From positions 8,760,416 to 8,824,415 of the forward strand of contig CM026567.1 in the NCBI GenBank assembly GCA_015143295.1: a stretch of DNA of 64,000 bases. The letters are read 5' to 3'. Under the pieces are notes generated by a model, which saw only the letters and a program-made list of their open reading frames with translations, searched no databases and was not told where the DNA came from. A program made the translations under genes and the position numbers. This document shows positions 10,145 through 21,600 of the stretch, in pieces. The DNA is from Tetracentron sinense. Lineage: Eukaryota; Streptophyta; Magnoliopsida; Trochodendrales; Trochodendraceae. Each line of letters starts with the position of its first letter. Position 1 is the first letter of the stretch.

Positions 10145-12584
10145 TGTAGAGCCCCAGACTTTTTCATGCTTAAAACGTGACACTTTCGTTGTCATTTTTC
10201 CTTTTAAGAGGTATAATTAATAAATAAGGAAGAAATTGGAAATTTTGAAACGTCAGAAATGTTCATTTTCGAAGTACGAACACAACGCAAGTTGAATCGT
10301 CAAAATCGGATGAACGAGTCAAAAGATATGGCCAAAACAGTCTGAACCTGTAGGCAAACGTAGCTCGGAAGGCACTAAGGACGTGCTCTGACGTCGTATT
10401 CTGATAACGTAGCACAGACAACGTACTCTGATAACGTATACTGTGTGCATCCGTTGTACAGCTCACAACGGGCACGTTGTACAACTCACCACAGGCACGC
10501 TGTACATAAGACAACGGACAATGTGTTCAGCACTGTCCACAACGGACAACGTGTTTGGCACTGTTCACAGCTCAACGAGCTCAACACTATGCACAACACA
10601 ACGGACAACGGGTTCGGCACCCTTCACAGCACCACGAGTTGGCACTGTTCACAGCACAACGAGTTGACACTGTTCACAGCACAACGAGTTGACACTGTTC
10701 ACAGCACCACGAGTTGGCACTGTTCACAGCACGACGAGTTCGACACTCGTGTTTTTACAGGAATTTAGTAAGGGTGTTATGGTCTTTTGTCAGTTCACTC
10801 TTACCTTAAGAGTTTAACCCGAGCCTTTAGGGCTCATTCTCAACACTTAGAGAGTTTGAGAGAATAGGAGAAAGGGGAGAAGGCGATTCCAAACCTAGGG
10901 TTTCCAGTTTGGAGAGAAATCAAAGGGTTTTGAGACCCTAGATCACTCAGTCCGGTTTTCTTCAAGATCTCGGCCCAAGCTCGTACGGAGCTCGCGATCC
11001 AAGCTAGGGCAGCAACTCACAGTCATTTGGAAAGAGGGTTTCTTCCTCATTTCTTCAAGGTCGGTACTTCTTACTACCCTCCTAGTTATAGTTCCTCTTT
11101 CCCCTTCTTTTCTTTTGATTTCCTTACATTTAGACATGTGCTATGAGATGGATGAATGGTGAATGGTGAATGGTGAATGGTGAATGGTGAATGGTGAATG
11201 GAGATGTAATGGACGATTGGATGCCAATGGTTGTGTGTGATGAACAAATGGGGAAGGGCATTGTTCCAATAATGAACATACATGTATGATTTGAGTAAAA
11301 ACCCATCTAGAAAAGCATGTTGTAGGGTAAATCCATAATGAACACACCATGTTTGATGAAATGCCAAGGTGAATAAAGTAAGCTGTAAATTCGCAAGTGC
11401 ATGCCTAATGAATTCTGAATATTGCTAGGGCCTATGATAGTGTGTTTCCCGCTTTCCCAAAATGCTATGAATATTACATTACTCAATCTTTGATGCTATA
11501 TGTGTTGTGAAATTACCCAAATGTCATCTTTAAATTTGAATGCAAGTATGTACACGGTTCCCACGAGCACGGCATGATTTATCGAAGGTTTTCAAGAACA
11601 TGGTTAGAGGTGGGACATATCCTACGATATGTTTTACCTCGCTTTTCACAAGAAGACAAGAACCAACATTCCACGAGGGGTCTCCCCTCACTCACAAGTA
11701 CATATCATGAAGAAGGGCCTCCCTTCCCTCGCAAGTACATACATATCATAAAGAAGGGTCTCCCTTCCCTCGCAAGTGCATTGCATAAAGAAGGGTCTCC
11801 CTTCCCTCTCAAGGCATCTCTCAAGGCATCTCACAAGTGCATCTCACAAGTGCATCTCACAAGTTACATGATCACAAGCAAGCATGCATGACATGACACG
11901 ACATACAAGAATCAAGTAAGATAGGCAAGACAAGCTTTCAAGTACGAAAAGATATTTCAAGTCAAGACAAGTGCATGATGTTTTCAAGAGGATTTATCGG
12001 CTTTCTACGAATTACAAGCATGATTATAAACTGCTTTACTTCCTTGTATGATATGAATTGTTTCCGTTTGACATATATGAATTGCTCCTGATCATGTATT
12101 GCCATTTCTATGCTATAATTGTTGGTTAGTATTTTGTACCCGCTGAGTATTCCATGCTCAGCCGTACTTCTTATGTCGGTAGGTTCTGAGGGAGCTGCTG
12201 ATCCATTTGATGTTTGTGTTCCTGGTCCATGGGTGGACGAGGAGTACGTCGAGGAGCCTTTGGAGGAACCTCCCGTAGAAGGTTATCAGTAGGTGGTGAT
12301 TAGATTCTGAGTGGATTAGCTGTGGGTGAGATGAGAGTCAGATTTATGTATTCTGGCGGGCATGTCCGCACTTTCTTTTGGTTTCTTTTTGTATAAACTT
12401 GGATTGCTTATGTATATACATAGAGGTTTGGTAGACTTCCGCTATACCATGTTAGAGTATGTTTCCACTGTTTTGTCCTCTATTGTATATGCTCTGTGGG
12501 TTTTGCAGGTTGGTTTGTCAAGCAAGTCATGATTAGTCGTCCAAAGTTCACTCTAACTCCTAGGGTGGGTTTTGGGTCGCGACA
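10145..12584 (+). repeat. T1 3' LTR
   Basis: 2440 bp, TGTAGAGCCCC...GTCGCGACA. Same module order as the 5' LTR: five 25-bp units (10620-10745), (TGAATGG)7 (11153-11201), hairpin array (11674-11815), stem-loop and micro-ORF. The two LTRs differ by scattered point changes, two tandem units and a 12-bp duplication (CTCAAGGCATCT). Confidence 0.95.
12173..12292 (+). CDS. LTR micro-ORF in T1 3' LTR
   Basis: 39 codons, ATG TCG GTA ... CAG TAG. Differs from the 5' LTR copy at a few codons (for example A10D, A16V, E22D); start, stop and PWV.EEY core are intact. In this position it would lie at the 3' end of a genomic transcript. Confidence 0.55.
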   Translation: MSVGSEGAADPFDVCVPGPWVDEEYVEEPLEEPPVEGYQ

Positions 12585-12792
12585 TTTAGTCTCAGTCCAT
12601 AACCGGTTGAAACCCAACCGAACTTAGTATCCTACGCTAGAACCACAAATTGTATGCTTATCTATTGCAATGTATACCATGATATAATACTGTTATGTAT
12701 CATATGGATATGGAATGAACTTGAAGTTATCATTGAAATGAAGTTGGTTTCCAAGTTAGACTCATGTTCTGCTACTGTTCTCAGGATTTATC
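12585..12792 (+). other. T2 leader resumes after T1
   Basis: TTTAG (12585-12589) is the right target duplication of T1. The following leader aligns with the T4 leader (CCTACGCTAG motif) up to the acceptor-like TGTTCTCAG ending at 12784. Confidence 0.85.
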
Positions 12793-14049
12793 ATGAGACG
12801 TGGCTGCCGAGGTCATGGTTACCAGACTAGGAGTAATGGTAATGGAGAAGAACCTCCATCGAGTGATGAACAACCCGGCATATCTCAATTGCTAAATACT
12901 ATGGTGGAAACCATCACCATGCTAGCAGCCCGATAGCCTGCTGCTACTATTGCATTGGTGTATCCACCTCCTCCACGTCACACTTTGGGACTTGAGGCGT
13001 TCCGAAGGTTTCATCCACCTACCTTCTATGGGACTACAGACTCCATGGTGGCAGAAGCATGGATTATGGAACTGGAGAAGATCTTTTGTGCTCTTCACTG
13101 CACAGATGAGTAGAGAGTAGATTTAGATGCCTTTATGATGGAAGGAGAAGCCAATCATTGGTGGAGAGCGGCCTTGAGGCAGAGAGACACTGCTAGGGTG
13201 GGAGAGCCATGGACTTGGGGTAAATTCCTTGATACCTTCTATGGGCAGTACTTCCCCAAGATTATCAGGCAACAGAAGGAGATGAAGTTCATGTCCCTAG
13301 TACAAGGAGATATGAGTGTGGCCGCGTATGAGCCACGTTAGTTGAGTTATCCCGATTCGCACCACACTTGTTCACGATAGAGTAGATGCGAGTCAAGAAA
13401 TTTGAGAATGGGTTGAAAACCTTCATCAAGGATCGAGTTTTTATACTCTAAGTGGAATCTTAAAGGGAGATTGTGGGAAAAGTAAGGATCGCCGAGAGGA
13501 ACTCAGAGGAGTTTTTTAAGAGAAGCGAGAGCGGCTTTGGGAGAGTTATGCAGAAGGGTTAGTCTAGTGGCTTAGCACCACCGGAGAAGAGAGCCAGGAT
13601 TTCTCCTTATCCAGCTCCTAGGCTTACACAGGCACAGAGGCCTCCTTTTGCACCGCCAGCACCTCATCCTGCTACTTCATAGGTAACTCGCCCCGCTTTT
13701 TCTTAGGGCACTAGATATGTGTCACCTGCATCTTCATCATATTTTGAGGAGTGTGATTATTGCAGCCGGAGACACCCGACTGGAGAGTGTCGGAGAGCAT
13801 TTGGAGGATGTTTCCATTGTGGTGAGTAGGGCCACATGATTAAAGATTACCCACGCCGATAGTCGCGGGTTCAACCTCAGGGAAGTAGGCCCTCAATCCG
13901 TCAGATTGCTCCGCAAGGGTCATCACAAGCTTCTGTATCTAGACCTGCACGACCAACACAGACCACACAGCAGCCTCGTAGGGCGAACCAGGGCCGGGTC
14001 TTTGCCTTGACTGAAAGAGACGCACAATCATCTGACGATGTTGTGCAAG
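12793..14049 (+). pseudogene. gag: T2 gag pseudogene
   Basis: Starts ATGAGACGTGGC and aligns with T4 gag throughout: EAFRRF.PPTF near the start, a capsid segment with NHWWRAALRQRD (about 13150-13190), LVQGDMSVAAYE, and a nucleocapsid with CDYCSRRHPTGECRR then CFHCGE followed by a stop and GHMIKDY. Many in-frame stops are present. Most sit where relatives have CAG (Gln), for example near 12935, 13680, 13706 and 13861, so they look like single C-to-T changes. The region ends in the conserved GTGCAAG donor sequence. It cannot make Gag. Confidence 0.85.
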
Positions 14050-14191
14050 GTACGCAAAAAATTATAAACTCTTCGAGTGAAAATTGATGGTTGCTGTAAA
14101 GTATATGTATTCTTACGTGTATATTATCCTACCTATACTCTATGTATGTTTTTGCTTGAAACTTATTGATGTAGCTAATTACAATGCACAA
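14050..14191 (+). other. T2 gag-pol intron remnant (acceptor AG changed to AA)
   Basis: The donor GTACGC is intact. The 3' end reads GCACAA|GCGTTTTG, whereas T4 reads GCACAG|GCGCTTTG, so the acceptor G has become A. The rest is AT-rich and about 142 bp. Confidence 0.65.
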
Positions 14192-17012
14192 GCGTTTTGC
14201 TAGTGAATGATTGTTTAGCTCATGTGTTGATTGACACGGGATCGACACATTCCTTTGTGTCACCTAGCTTCGCCGAACGTTTCACGTCTGAGCCGAGTCA
14301 CCTACGTCAAGAGTTGACCATTTTGACTCCACTTAGCAAGTCGGTTGATACAGACCGAGGATACCGGAATTGTGTAGTTCAAGTCGGGCAGTATGAATTA
14401 CCGATCGATTTAATCATCCTTGAGTTCCAAGACTTGGACTTCGATGTTATTCTTGAGGTGGATTGGCTAGCTGTACACCATGGGCTCGTTGATTGTTTTG
14501 AAAAGATGGTAAAATTTGAGCCGGAGGGCGTTAAGCTATTCCACTCTCGTGATCTTCGAAGGAGAGATATAGTCCATCTAGTGGCTCTAAGTCTTACGAA
14601 TCCGGAGGCACGAGACTCCTCAACCATACCGGTTGTGAGTGAGTATTTAGATGTATTTTTCGAGGACTTTTCGGGTTTGCCTCTAGATAGGGAGATAAAG
14701 TTTCCAATAGAGCTTGCTCTAGGAATGGCTCCAATCTCTAAGGCTCTGTACAGAATGGCCCTAATTGAACTGAAAGAATTGAAGGAGTAGATAGAAGAGT
14801 TACAACAACTTGGTTTCATCCAACCAAGTGTATCACCATGGGGATCCCCTGTACTCTTTGTGAAGAAGAAGGATGGGTCATTGCGGATGTGCATCGACTA
14901 TAAGCAGTTGAACAAAGTCACCATCAAGAATCGTTATCCCTTGCCTCGGATAGACGACTTGTTTGACCAACTGAAGGGAGCAAGGTTCTTCTCCAAGATT
15001 GATATTAGATCAGGCTATCATCAGTTGAAGATCAAGACCAAAGATGTTCCAAATACCGCTTTTAGGACTCGGTACGGACACTATGAGTTCCTAGTCATGC
15101 CTTTTGGTCTAACGAATGCATCAGTGGCATTTATGGATTTGATGAACCGGGTGTTGAAGCCTTGTCTCGACAGATGTGTTATCGTCTTTGTTAACGATAT
15201 CTTATTATATTCCTCGACATCAGAGGATCATTATCGAGACCTTTGCCTTACACTTGAGACTCTTCGAGAGTATAAACTGTATACCAAGTTGAGTAAGTGC
15301 AAATTTTGGTTGGAGAAAGTGGCTTTTCTTGGCTATGAGGTATCTGCCGAGGGTATTTTAGTAGACCCAACAAAGATCGAAGTAGTTATGAAATGGGAGA
15401 GACCTAGGAGTGTTACCGAGATACGTAAATTCCTCGGTTTGGCAGGATACTACAGGAGATTCGTAGAGGGATTCTCCACCTTAGCAGCACCACTCACGTA
15501 CTTGACACGAAAAAATATTAAGTTCACTTGGAGTGACAAGTATGAAGCAAGCTTTACAGAGTTGAAGAAGAGGCTTACTACGGCCCCTGTTCTCACAGTG
15601 CCATCTGGGAGTGGAGGTTTCGTGGTCTACAGTGATACTTCAAATATTGGGCTAGGATGTGTTCTTATGCAGCGCGAGAATGTCATTGCCTACGCTTCCT
15701 AGAAATTGAAAAAGCATGACTGAACTATCCTAGTCACGACTTGGAGTTGTCCGCGGTAGTATTTGCATTAAAGATTTGGTGGCATTACCTTTATGGGGAA
15801 GAGTTTGATGTTTTCACGGATCACAAAAGCTTAAAATACCTATTTTCCCAAAAGTAGTTGAATATGCGACAACGTCGATGTATGGAATTCTTGAAGGATT
15901 ATGAGTGTTCTATCCAGTACCATCCGGGTAAGGCTAACGTGGTGGTAGACGCATTGAGCAGGAAGCTTACTGGGCTTGTAGCCCACATAATGATTCACAA
16001 GTGGAAAATGTTGGAGGTCATGGCAAACCTCGATGCTAATTTCAGTATTCCCACTTTTGGGCTAGTCATGGCTAATCTCACAGTCAGGCCTTATATCCAA
16101 GTTCGGATTTGAGAGTTGCAGGATTCAGATGCAGAGCTACTTGGTTACAGAGATAAGGCGGTTAACAAAGGAAGTGATGAGTTTTCGTTGAATGTTAACA
16201 GAACGATCACGTTTAAAGGAAGGTTGTGTGTTTTGGTGGATGCGGAGTTGAAAAGCGAGATTTTAGATGAAGCTCACGGGTCCAAGTACACCGTGCATCC
16301 TGGTGGTACTAAGATGTACCAAAATCTAAAGAAGCACTATTGGTGGCGGAACATGAAGAGAGAGGTCGCCGAGTATGTGTTAAGATGCTTAGTGTGCTAA
16401 TAGGTGAAGGCCGAGCGTATGAGGCCAGCAGGGCTTTTGCAATCCCTTCCTATTCCCGAGTAGAAATGGGAGAACATCTCCATGGATTTCATCATTGGGT
16501 TGCCAAGGACGGTGAAGAACTCAGATGCAATATAGGTAGTGGTTGATCATTTAACCAAGTCCACCCATTTCTTGCCTTATCAGACGATGTTCAATGCGAA
16601 CCAGTTGGTTGCATTGTACATTAAAGAAGTGGTTCGGTTGCATGGAGTGCTAGTAAGTATTGTGTTAGACAGGGATCCAAGATTCACTTCTAGGTTCTGA
16701 AAGATCTTTCAGAGCGCTATGGGTTCACATTTGGACTTTAGCACCGCTTTTCATCCTCAAACAGATGGGTGGACCGAGAGGGTGAACCAAGTTATAGCGG
16801 ATATGCTTCGAGGTTGTATGTTGGATTTCAAAGGCAGTTGGGAGGATCATTTGCCCTTGGTGGAGTTCGCCTATAATAATAGTTATCAGGCGAGTATCCA
16901 AATGACACCTTTTGAGGCCTTGTATGGTCGTAGTTGTAGATCTCCTCTATACTGGGATGAAGTTGGGGAGAGGAAAGTATTGAGTCCTGAATTGATCGAG
17001 CAGACTGTGGAT
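14192..17012 (+). pseudogene. pol: T2 pol pseudogene, truncated in integrase
   Basis: Readable in order: protease ([13 protein letters not shown]), RT ([15 protein letters not shown], then FVNDILLYS in which the first catalytic Asp is Asn), RNase H ([25 protein letters not shown]) and integrase ([12 protein letters not shown] followed by two stops, [25 protein letters not shown]). Stops at about 14788, 15700, 15857, 16110, 16398, 16461 and 16533 mostly replace CAG, TGG or neighbouring codons. The frame ends at SPELIEQTV, where the inverted copia LTR piece begins; the rest of integrase and the chromodomain are not in the window. Confidence 0.9.
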
Positions 17013-17420
17013 TGGAAGTATGCCTCTTTTTAATTTTAGAAAAACAGTTCTTGGGGGGCATACATGGAATCCCAAGATCTGACTAAGATTCTAATTGATT
17101 TTATTCAATGAAGGTAAGAATAACAATCTCCTTTGTGACTTTGAAATTGTTAAGTCAAATCTACGTTAGAACAGTACTAGCAAAACTTCATAAGTGTCAA
17201 GTTTCCTTCGCGATCCATACGAACCTTCTTTTTCCTTTAAAGCTTTCTCTAATGGAAGCTAATGACCCCTCCAAATTCCATGCTCTTTAATCTTTTTTTT
17301 CTGTTCTTTAATCCAAGAACCTTTCTTGATCAAACAAGATCCAATCTTGATCTTCAAAGAACTTGTTCTTGATCATCAAGATCAAAAACCAAATAAAAGG
17401 AAGAAGGGGAGGGGTGACCG
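17013..17420 (-). mobile_element. Inverted C1-family copia LTR, piece
   Basis: Begins TGGAAGTATGCC (intact family end TGAAAGTATGCC) and is collinear with the reverse of the C1 3' LTR for about 400 bp. It is then broken by the SIRE-like LTR at 17421. A candidate target duplication TGGAT precedes it (17008-17012), but its partner would lie beyond the window. It could be a solo LTR or one end of a full element. Confidence 0.85.
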
Positions 17421-17447
17421 TGTTAGCCTCAGGGTTACAACCATAAG
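17421..17447 (+). repeat. SIRE-like LTR A, piece 1
   Basis: TGTTAGCCTCAGGG start, identical to the start of LTR B at 50330. Ends in ATAAG (17443-17447), the left target duplication of the inverted solo LTR. Confidence 0.9.
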
Positions 17448-17765
17448 TGTCGCGACCCAAAACCCACCCTAGGAGTTAGAGTGAATCTTGGACGACCAAT
17501 CATGACTTTCGTGACTTGTTTGACCAAAATAACCTGCAAAAGACCCACAGAGCATACACAAAGAGTATGTAAACAGCGGAAACATACACTAACATAGCAC
17601 AGCAGAAGATTTAAACAAAACCTCTATGTGTATAAACATATACATGATCCAAGTTGGTACAAAAGAAGAATACACAAAAAAAAGTGCAGACAAGCCCGCC
17701 AAAATACATGAATATATATCTCTCTCAACTCACCCACAGCTACATCACTTAGACTCTACTACCAT

Positions 17766-17885
17766 CTAATAGTAACCCTCGACCGGAGGTTCCTCTAAAG
17801 GTTCCTCAACGTACTCCTCCTCCACCCATGGGCCAGGAGCACAGACATCAAAAGGAGCAGCCGCTCCGCTATCACCTGCCGACAT
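17766..17885 (-). CDS. LTR micro-ORF, 39-codon form (inverted solo LTR)
   Basis: On the minus strand, ATG TCG GCA GGT ... TAC TAT TAG. Same length as the T1 and T3 copies. The peptide keeps AAAPFDVCAPGPWVEEEY. Third positions differ from T1 at codons 8, 11, 14, 18, 22, 26, 28, 30, 34, 35 and 38 without changing the residue. Only codon 39 (Gln to Tyr) and codons 3, 5 and 6 differ in residue. This pair is the best evidence that the frame has been translated. Confidence 0.6.
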   Translation of the reverse strand: MSAGDSGAAAPFDVCAPGPWVEEEYVEEPLEEPPVEGYY

Positions 17886-18245
17886 AAGAAGTACGGCTGA
17901 ACATGGAATACTCAGTGGGTACCAAATACTAACCAACAGTCATAGCATACAGATAGCGATACATAGAGCAGGAAACAATTCACACATATAAAGCAAAAAT
18001 AATTCATATCATAACAATAAAGTAAAGCAGTATATAATTATGCTTGCATTCATAAAAGCCGATAAAACCCTTGAAAACACCGTGCACTTAACTTGACTTA
18101 AGGCACCATTTTCGTGCTTAAAAACTCGTCTTGTCTATCTTGCTTGATTCTTGTATATCGTGTCATGTCATGCATGTCATGGGTGCTTGCTTGTGATCGT
18201 GTAACTTGTGAGATACACTTGTAAGATGTACTTGTGAGATGCCTT

Positions 18246-18395
18246 GAAAGGGAAGGGAGACCCTTCTTTATGCAATGCACTTGAGAGGGAAGGGAGACCC
18301 TTCTTCATGATATGTATGTACTTGCGAGGGAAGGGAGGCCCTTCTTTATGCTATGCACTTGTGAGTGAGGGAAGACCCCTCGTGATATGTTTGTT
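18246..18395 (-). repeat. Tandem hairpin array, inverted solo LTR
   Basis: Units with GAAGGG...CCCTTC stems (written here as GGGAAGGGAGACCCTTC on the plus strand), in the same place as in T1 and T3. The terminal unit (GAGGGAAGACCCCTC) is weaker. Confidence 0.75.
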
Positions 18396-19299
18396 CTTGT
18401 TTTCTTGTGAAAAGCGAGGTAAAACTTATCGTAAGATATGTCCCACCTCTCAACCTCATTCTTGAAAGCCTCGGTAAATTCATGTCATGCATGCCGTGCT
18501 CATGGATTCGTGTGCATACTTGCATTGGAATTTAAAGATGACATTTGGGGATTTCACAATATATAGCATGTTGCAAATTAAACAATAAGCATTTATGATA
18601 TTTTAAAGAAAACAAGAACTCACACTATCATAAGCCCTAACAAGTTCATAAGTAATTAAGAATGCATTTTCTTAATTTATCCTTCGTTTCGTTCACCTTG
18701 GCATTTCAAATAAGCATAGGGTGTGTCCATTATTTATTTCAACCTAAATCATGCTTTTCTAGGTGGGTTATGCTCACATCATACATGTTTGTTCATTATG
18801 GGTACAATGCCCTCCCCATTTCATTCATCACATCATTTCACATGGCATTTAATCGCCAACACCCCTCTCCATCCACACCATTCACCATTTCAACTCATCA
18901 TCCATTTATAGATGGAAGAAAACAAAGAATACAAGAATACGGGAAGAAAGAAAAGCTATAACTAGGAGGGTAGCAAGAAGTACCGACCTTGACAAATGAG
19001 GGAAAGAATCCCCTTCCAACACGTCCGTGAGTCGCTGCCCTAGCTTGGAGAAACTACTCCTCGCGTGCTTGAACAGGGATCTTGAAGCAATCCAAGCTTG
19101 AGGTGATCTAGGGTTCTTAAACCCTTTGATTTCTTCTCAAAAATCAAACCCTAGGTTAGGAAAACCCTTTCTCTCCTCGCCTTAGCTCTCAAATGTCCTA
19201 AGTGTTGAGAATGAGCCCTAAAGGCTCGGGCAACCCTTAAGAGGAAGGAGTGAAATGCCCAAAAGACGAAAACACCCTTCATGAAATTTCTGCAAAAAC

Positions 19300-19490
19300 A
19301 CGAAGACCGAGCGATCGGTGTTTATGACCCGATCGATCGGTTGCCTACCGAGCAATCGGTGAATTGAGTGAGCTGCCAGTCAAAAATCAACTCTCTGGAA
19401 AATTTTCCCATACAAAAATCTTGACCAGTCGATAGCTACCGATCGATCGGTTTTGGACCGATCGATCGCTCCATGGACCAAGTGATAGGT
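19300..19490 (-). repeat. ACCGATCGATCGGT palindrome cluster
   Basis: Several copies or near copies of the 14-bp palindrome and of CGAGCGATCGGT, between the conserved blocks AAAACAGT and TTTTTGCAGAAATTT. Confidence 0.85.
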
Positions 19491-20198
19491 GGTCTGTAGG
19501 TCCAAACTGTTTTGGCTATATCTTTTGACTCGTTCGTCGGATTTTGACGATTCAACTTGCGTTGGGTTCGTACTTCGAAAAGGAATATTTTTGACGTTTT
19601 GAAAATTTTAATTTCTTCCTTATTTATTAATTGTACTACTTTAAAGGCAAATTGGCTACAAAAGTGTCATGCATAAAACATGAAAAAGTCCAGGGCTCTA
19701 CAATAAGTACCCCTATTAATTTTGATAATAACATAATAATATAATGAAATATTTGGTACTAATAAAATCATTTAAGTGCATGAACATTTCAGATTACATA
19801 AGTTGATAGCACTCCAATCATGAAAAAGGATGGAAATTATCCAAGAGGAAGTTCAACTCACTGAATACAAGATGAAGATCCAAGATAAGACCTTAGTCCA
19901 AGTCAGGTCCATTGAAGACAAAAGGCAAAATCACAAGATCCAAGTCAAGCCAAGATCATCTCTCATCATTTTTAAATGTATTTACTTTTTATTCTGAGAA
20001 TGTATAGGACTTATGTAAAATGTCCTCAAAAGGATGGTAAGTTGAAAAGCTCAAGAATCATAGATTGACCATAGGAGCCTAGGACATTTTTGAAGATCAC
20101 TCCAAAGCTCTAATTAATCATAAAATTTTGATAAGAGTATAGCTAATTGACCTAGGAAATCAATCACATCCCTTCAGTGTGATCCAAAGCTCTGAATT

Positions 20199-20407
20199 CA
20201 TTGACGAATTCTCTGGGTAGATTGAATTCGGCGACAAAGTCATTACAGAAATTTTCAAATTCAGTTATGTTTCTTGATTTCGGAGACGAAATCTTTGGTT
20301 GGGTTAACTTCGGCGACGAAGTTATTACAGGATTTTTTACAATTAAATTCCATCTTTTGAATTCGGCAATGAACTCAAGTGGGAACTCCACTTCGTCGAC
20401 GAAATCA
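20199..20407 (+). promoter_or_regulatory. GACGAA motif array in LTR A U3
   Basis: Six copies or near copies of TTCGGCGACGAA (for example 20278, 20307, 20392), 30-60 bp apart. The same array is in LTR B and again upstream of the post-pol ORF. It lies about 100 bp upstream of the TATA box, as expected of an upstream activator array. Confidence 0.6.
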
Positions 20408-20498
20408 TGTCTGAAACTGAAAAATCTTTGCAACAGCTAGTTTGCAACGGACCTAAAAGCATTTAATGCTACCCCAATGGCACTATTGGATCAAATGG

Positions 20499-20507
20499 TA
20501 TAAAAGG
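20499..20507 (+). promoter_or_regulatory. TATA box, SIRE-like LTR A
   Basis: TATAAAAGG. The corresponding site in LTR B is TATAAAATG at 51169. Confidence 0.7.
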
Positions 20508-21389
20508 AGTTCATTTATGAACATATAACAACTCCTGATCACAGCAATAACTCCCATCTATCACCTATTCACTGCTATTGATTTTCACTTACTCTCATAC
20601 TTAGAAAATCCCTAAAAATTCTCTCTTGGGCTTACTTGACTGCTACCTACTTTGAGAGACTTAATTAGAGTTTGTATTCTGTAAAGCCCCTGACCTTTTC
20701 ACAGTTAATGCATGACACTTTCGTTGTCATTTTGCCTTTAAAGAGGTAAAATTAATAAATAAGGAAGAAATTGGAAGTTTCTTCATGTCAGAAATGTCCC
20801 TTTTCGAAGTACGAGCCCAACGCAAGTTGAATCGTCAAAATCGGACGAACGAGTCAAAAGATATGGCCAAAACAGTCTGGACCTGTAGGAAATCGTAGCT
20901 CGGAAGGCGCTAAGGACGTAGCTCGGAAGGCGCTAAGGACGTACCCTGATAACGTATTCATTGTGCAACAGTCGCGCAGCAGATAACGTATTCGTTGTGT
21001 AACAGACAACAGTACGTTGTGCTGCAGACAACGTGTACGTTGTACAGCAGACAACGGGCACGTTGTACATAAGACAACGGACTACGGGTTTACCACTATG
21101 CACGACATGACGTGACAATGGGCTCGGCACCCTTCACAACGGACAACGTGTTCGGCACTGTTCACAGCACAATGTGTGTGGCACTGTTCATGTAGCACCC
21201 CGGACTTTTTCATCTTTAGTGAATGGCACTCTCGTAGCTAATTGGCTGTTTTGTAGTCTAATTAATAAATAAGAGAGAAATCGGAAATTCCAAAACGTCA
21301 AAAATGTGCGTTTTTGAAAGACGAACCCGACGCAAGTTAAATCGTCGAAATCGGACGAGCGAGTCAAAAGATATGGCCAAAACAGTCGA

Positions 21390-21600
21390 AACCAGCAGAG
21401 CACTGATCGCTCGGTCTAGTCAGCGATCGATCGGTCCATAACCGATCGATCGGTAGCTATCGCACGTTCAGAAATTTTGTATGGGGAAATTTTCCAGAGA
21501 GTGAGTTTTTGACCGGTCGATCGGTCATAAACACCGATCGCTCGGTAGGCAACCGATCGATCGGTCATAACCACCGATCGCTCGGTCTTCGCGTTTTTGC
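21390..21600 (+). repeat. ACCGATCGATCGGT palindrome cluster
   Basis: About nine copies or half-variants (CGATCGCTCGGT, CGATCGATCGGT) in 210 bp, flanked by AAAACAGTC and CGCGTTTTTGCAG, as in T4. Confidence 0.9.

Larger units (their letters stand above)
561..12584 (+). mobile_element. T1: full-length Ty3/gypsy chromovirus (Del/Tekay type), decayed
   Basis: The element has two LTRs starting TGTAGAGCCCC and ending GTCGCGACA, a PBS next to the 5' LTR, a purine tract next to the 3' LTR, and a perfect 5-bp duplication TTTAG on each side (556-560, 12585-12589). Gag is interrupted by an inverted solo copia LTR and lacks its zinc knuckle. Pol has a stop at the protease start and another that removes most of the chromodomain. 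It is inserted in the leader of the older element T2. Confidence 0.95.
17448..19702 (-). mobile_element. Inverted solo Ty3 LTR (T1/T3-related)
   Basis: 2255 bp from TGTCGCGACCC to GGGCTCTACA, the reverse complement of a TGTAGAGCCC...GTCGCGACA LTR, with duplication ATAAG on both sides (17443-17447, 19703-19707). It carries a hairpin array (18246-18395), an intact micro-ORF (17766-17885) and ACCGATCGATCGGT palindromes (about 19300-19490) where T1 and T3 have the 25-bp CACTGTTCACAG array. Confidence 0.95.
19708..20679 (+). repeat. SIRE-like LTR A, piece 2 (U3)
   Basis: Continues LTR A after the inverted solo LTR. It holds the GACGAA-core motif array (20199-20407) and a TATA box (20499-20507). 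It ends at 20679 where T3 is inserted. No gene is seen. Confidence 0.9.

Noticed and set aside
561-12584. Frameshift or readthrough as the gag-pol mechanism
   Set aside because: Not excluded experimentally, but no slippery heptamer is seen at the junction, the intervening block differs in length modulo 3 between T3 (148) and T4 (135), and GT-AG ends are conserved, which favours splicing.
20164-20440. Small ORFs on both strands across the GACGAA array
   Set aside because: Their repeated Glu-Phe or Asp-Glu residues come from the motif itself; no matching frame is kept in LTR B or in the internal array.
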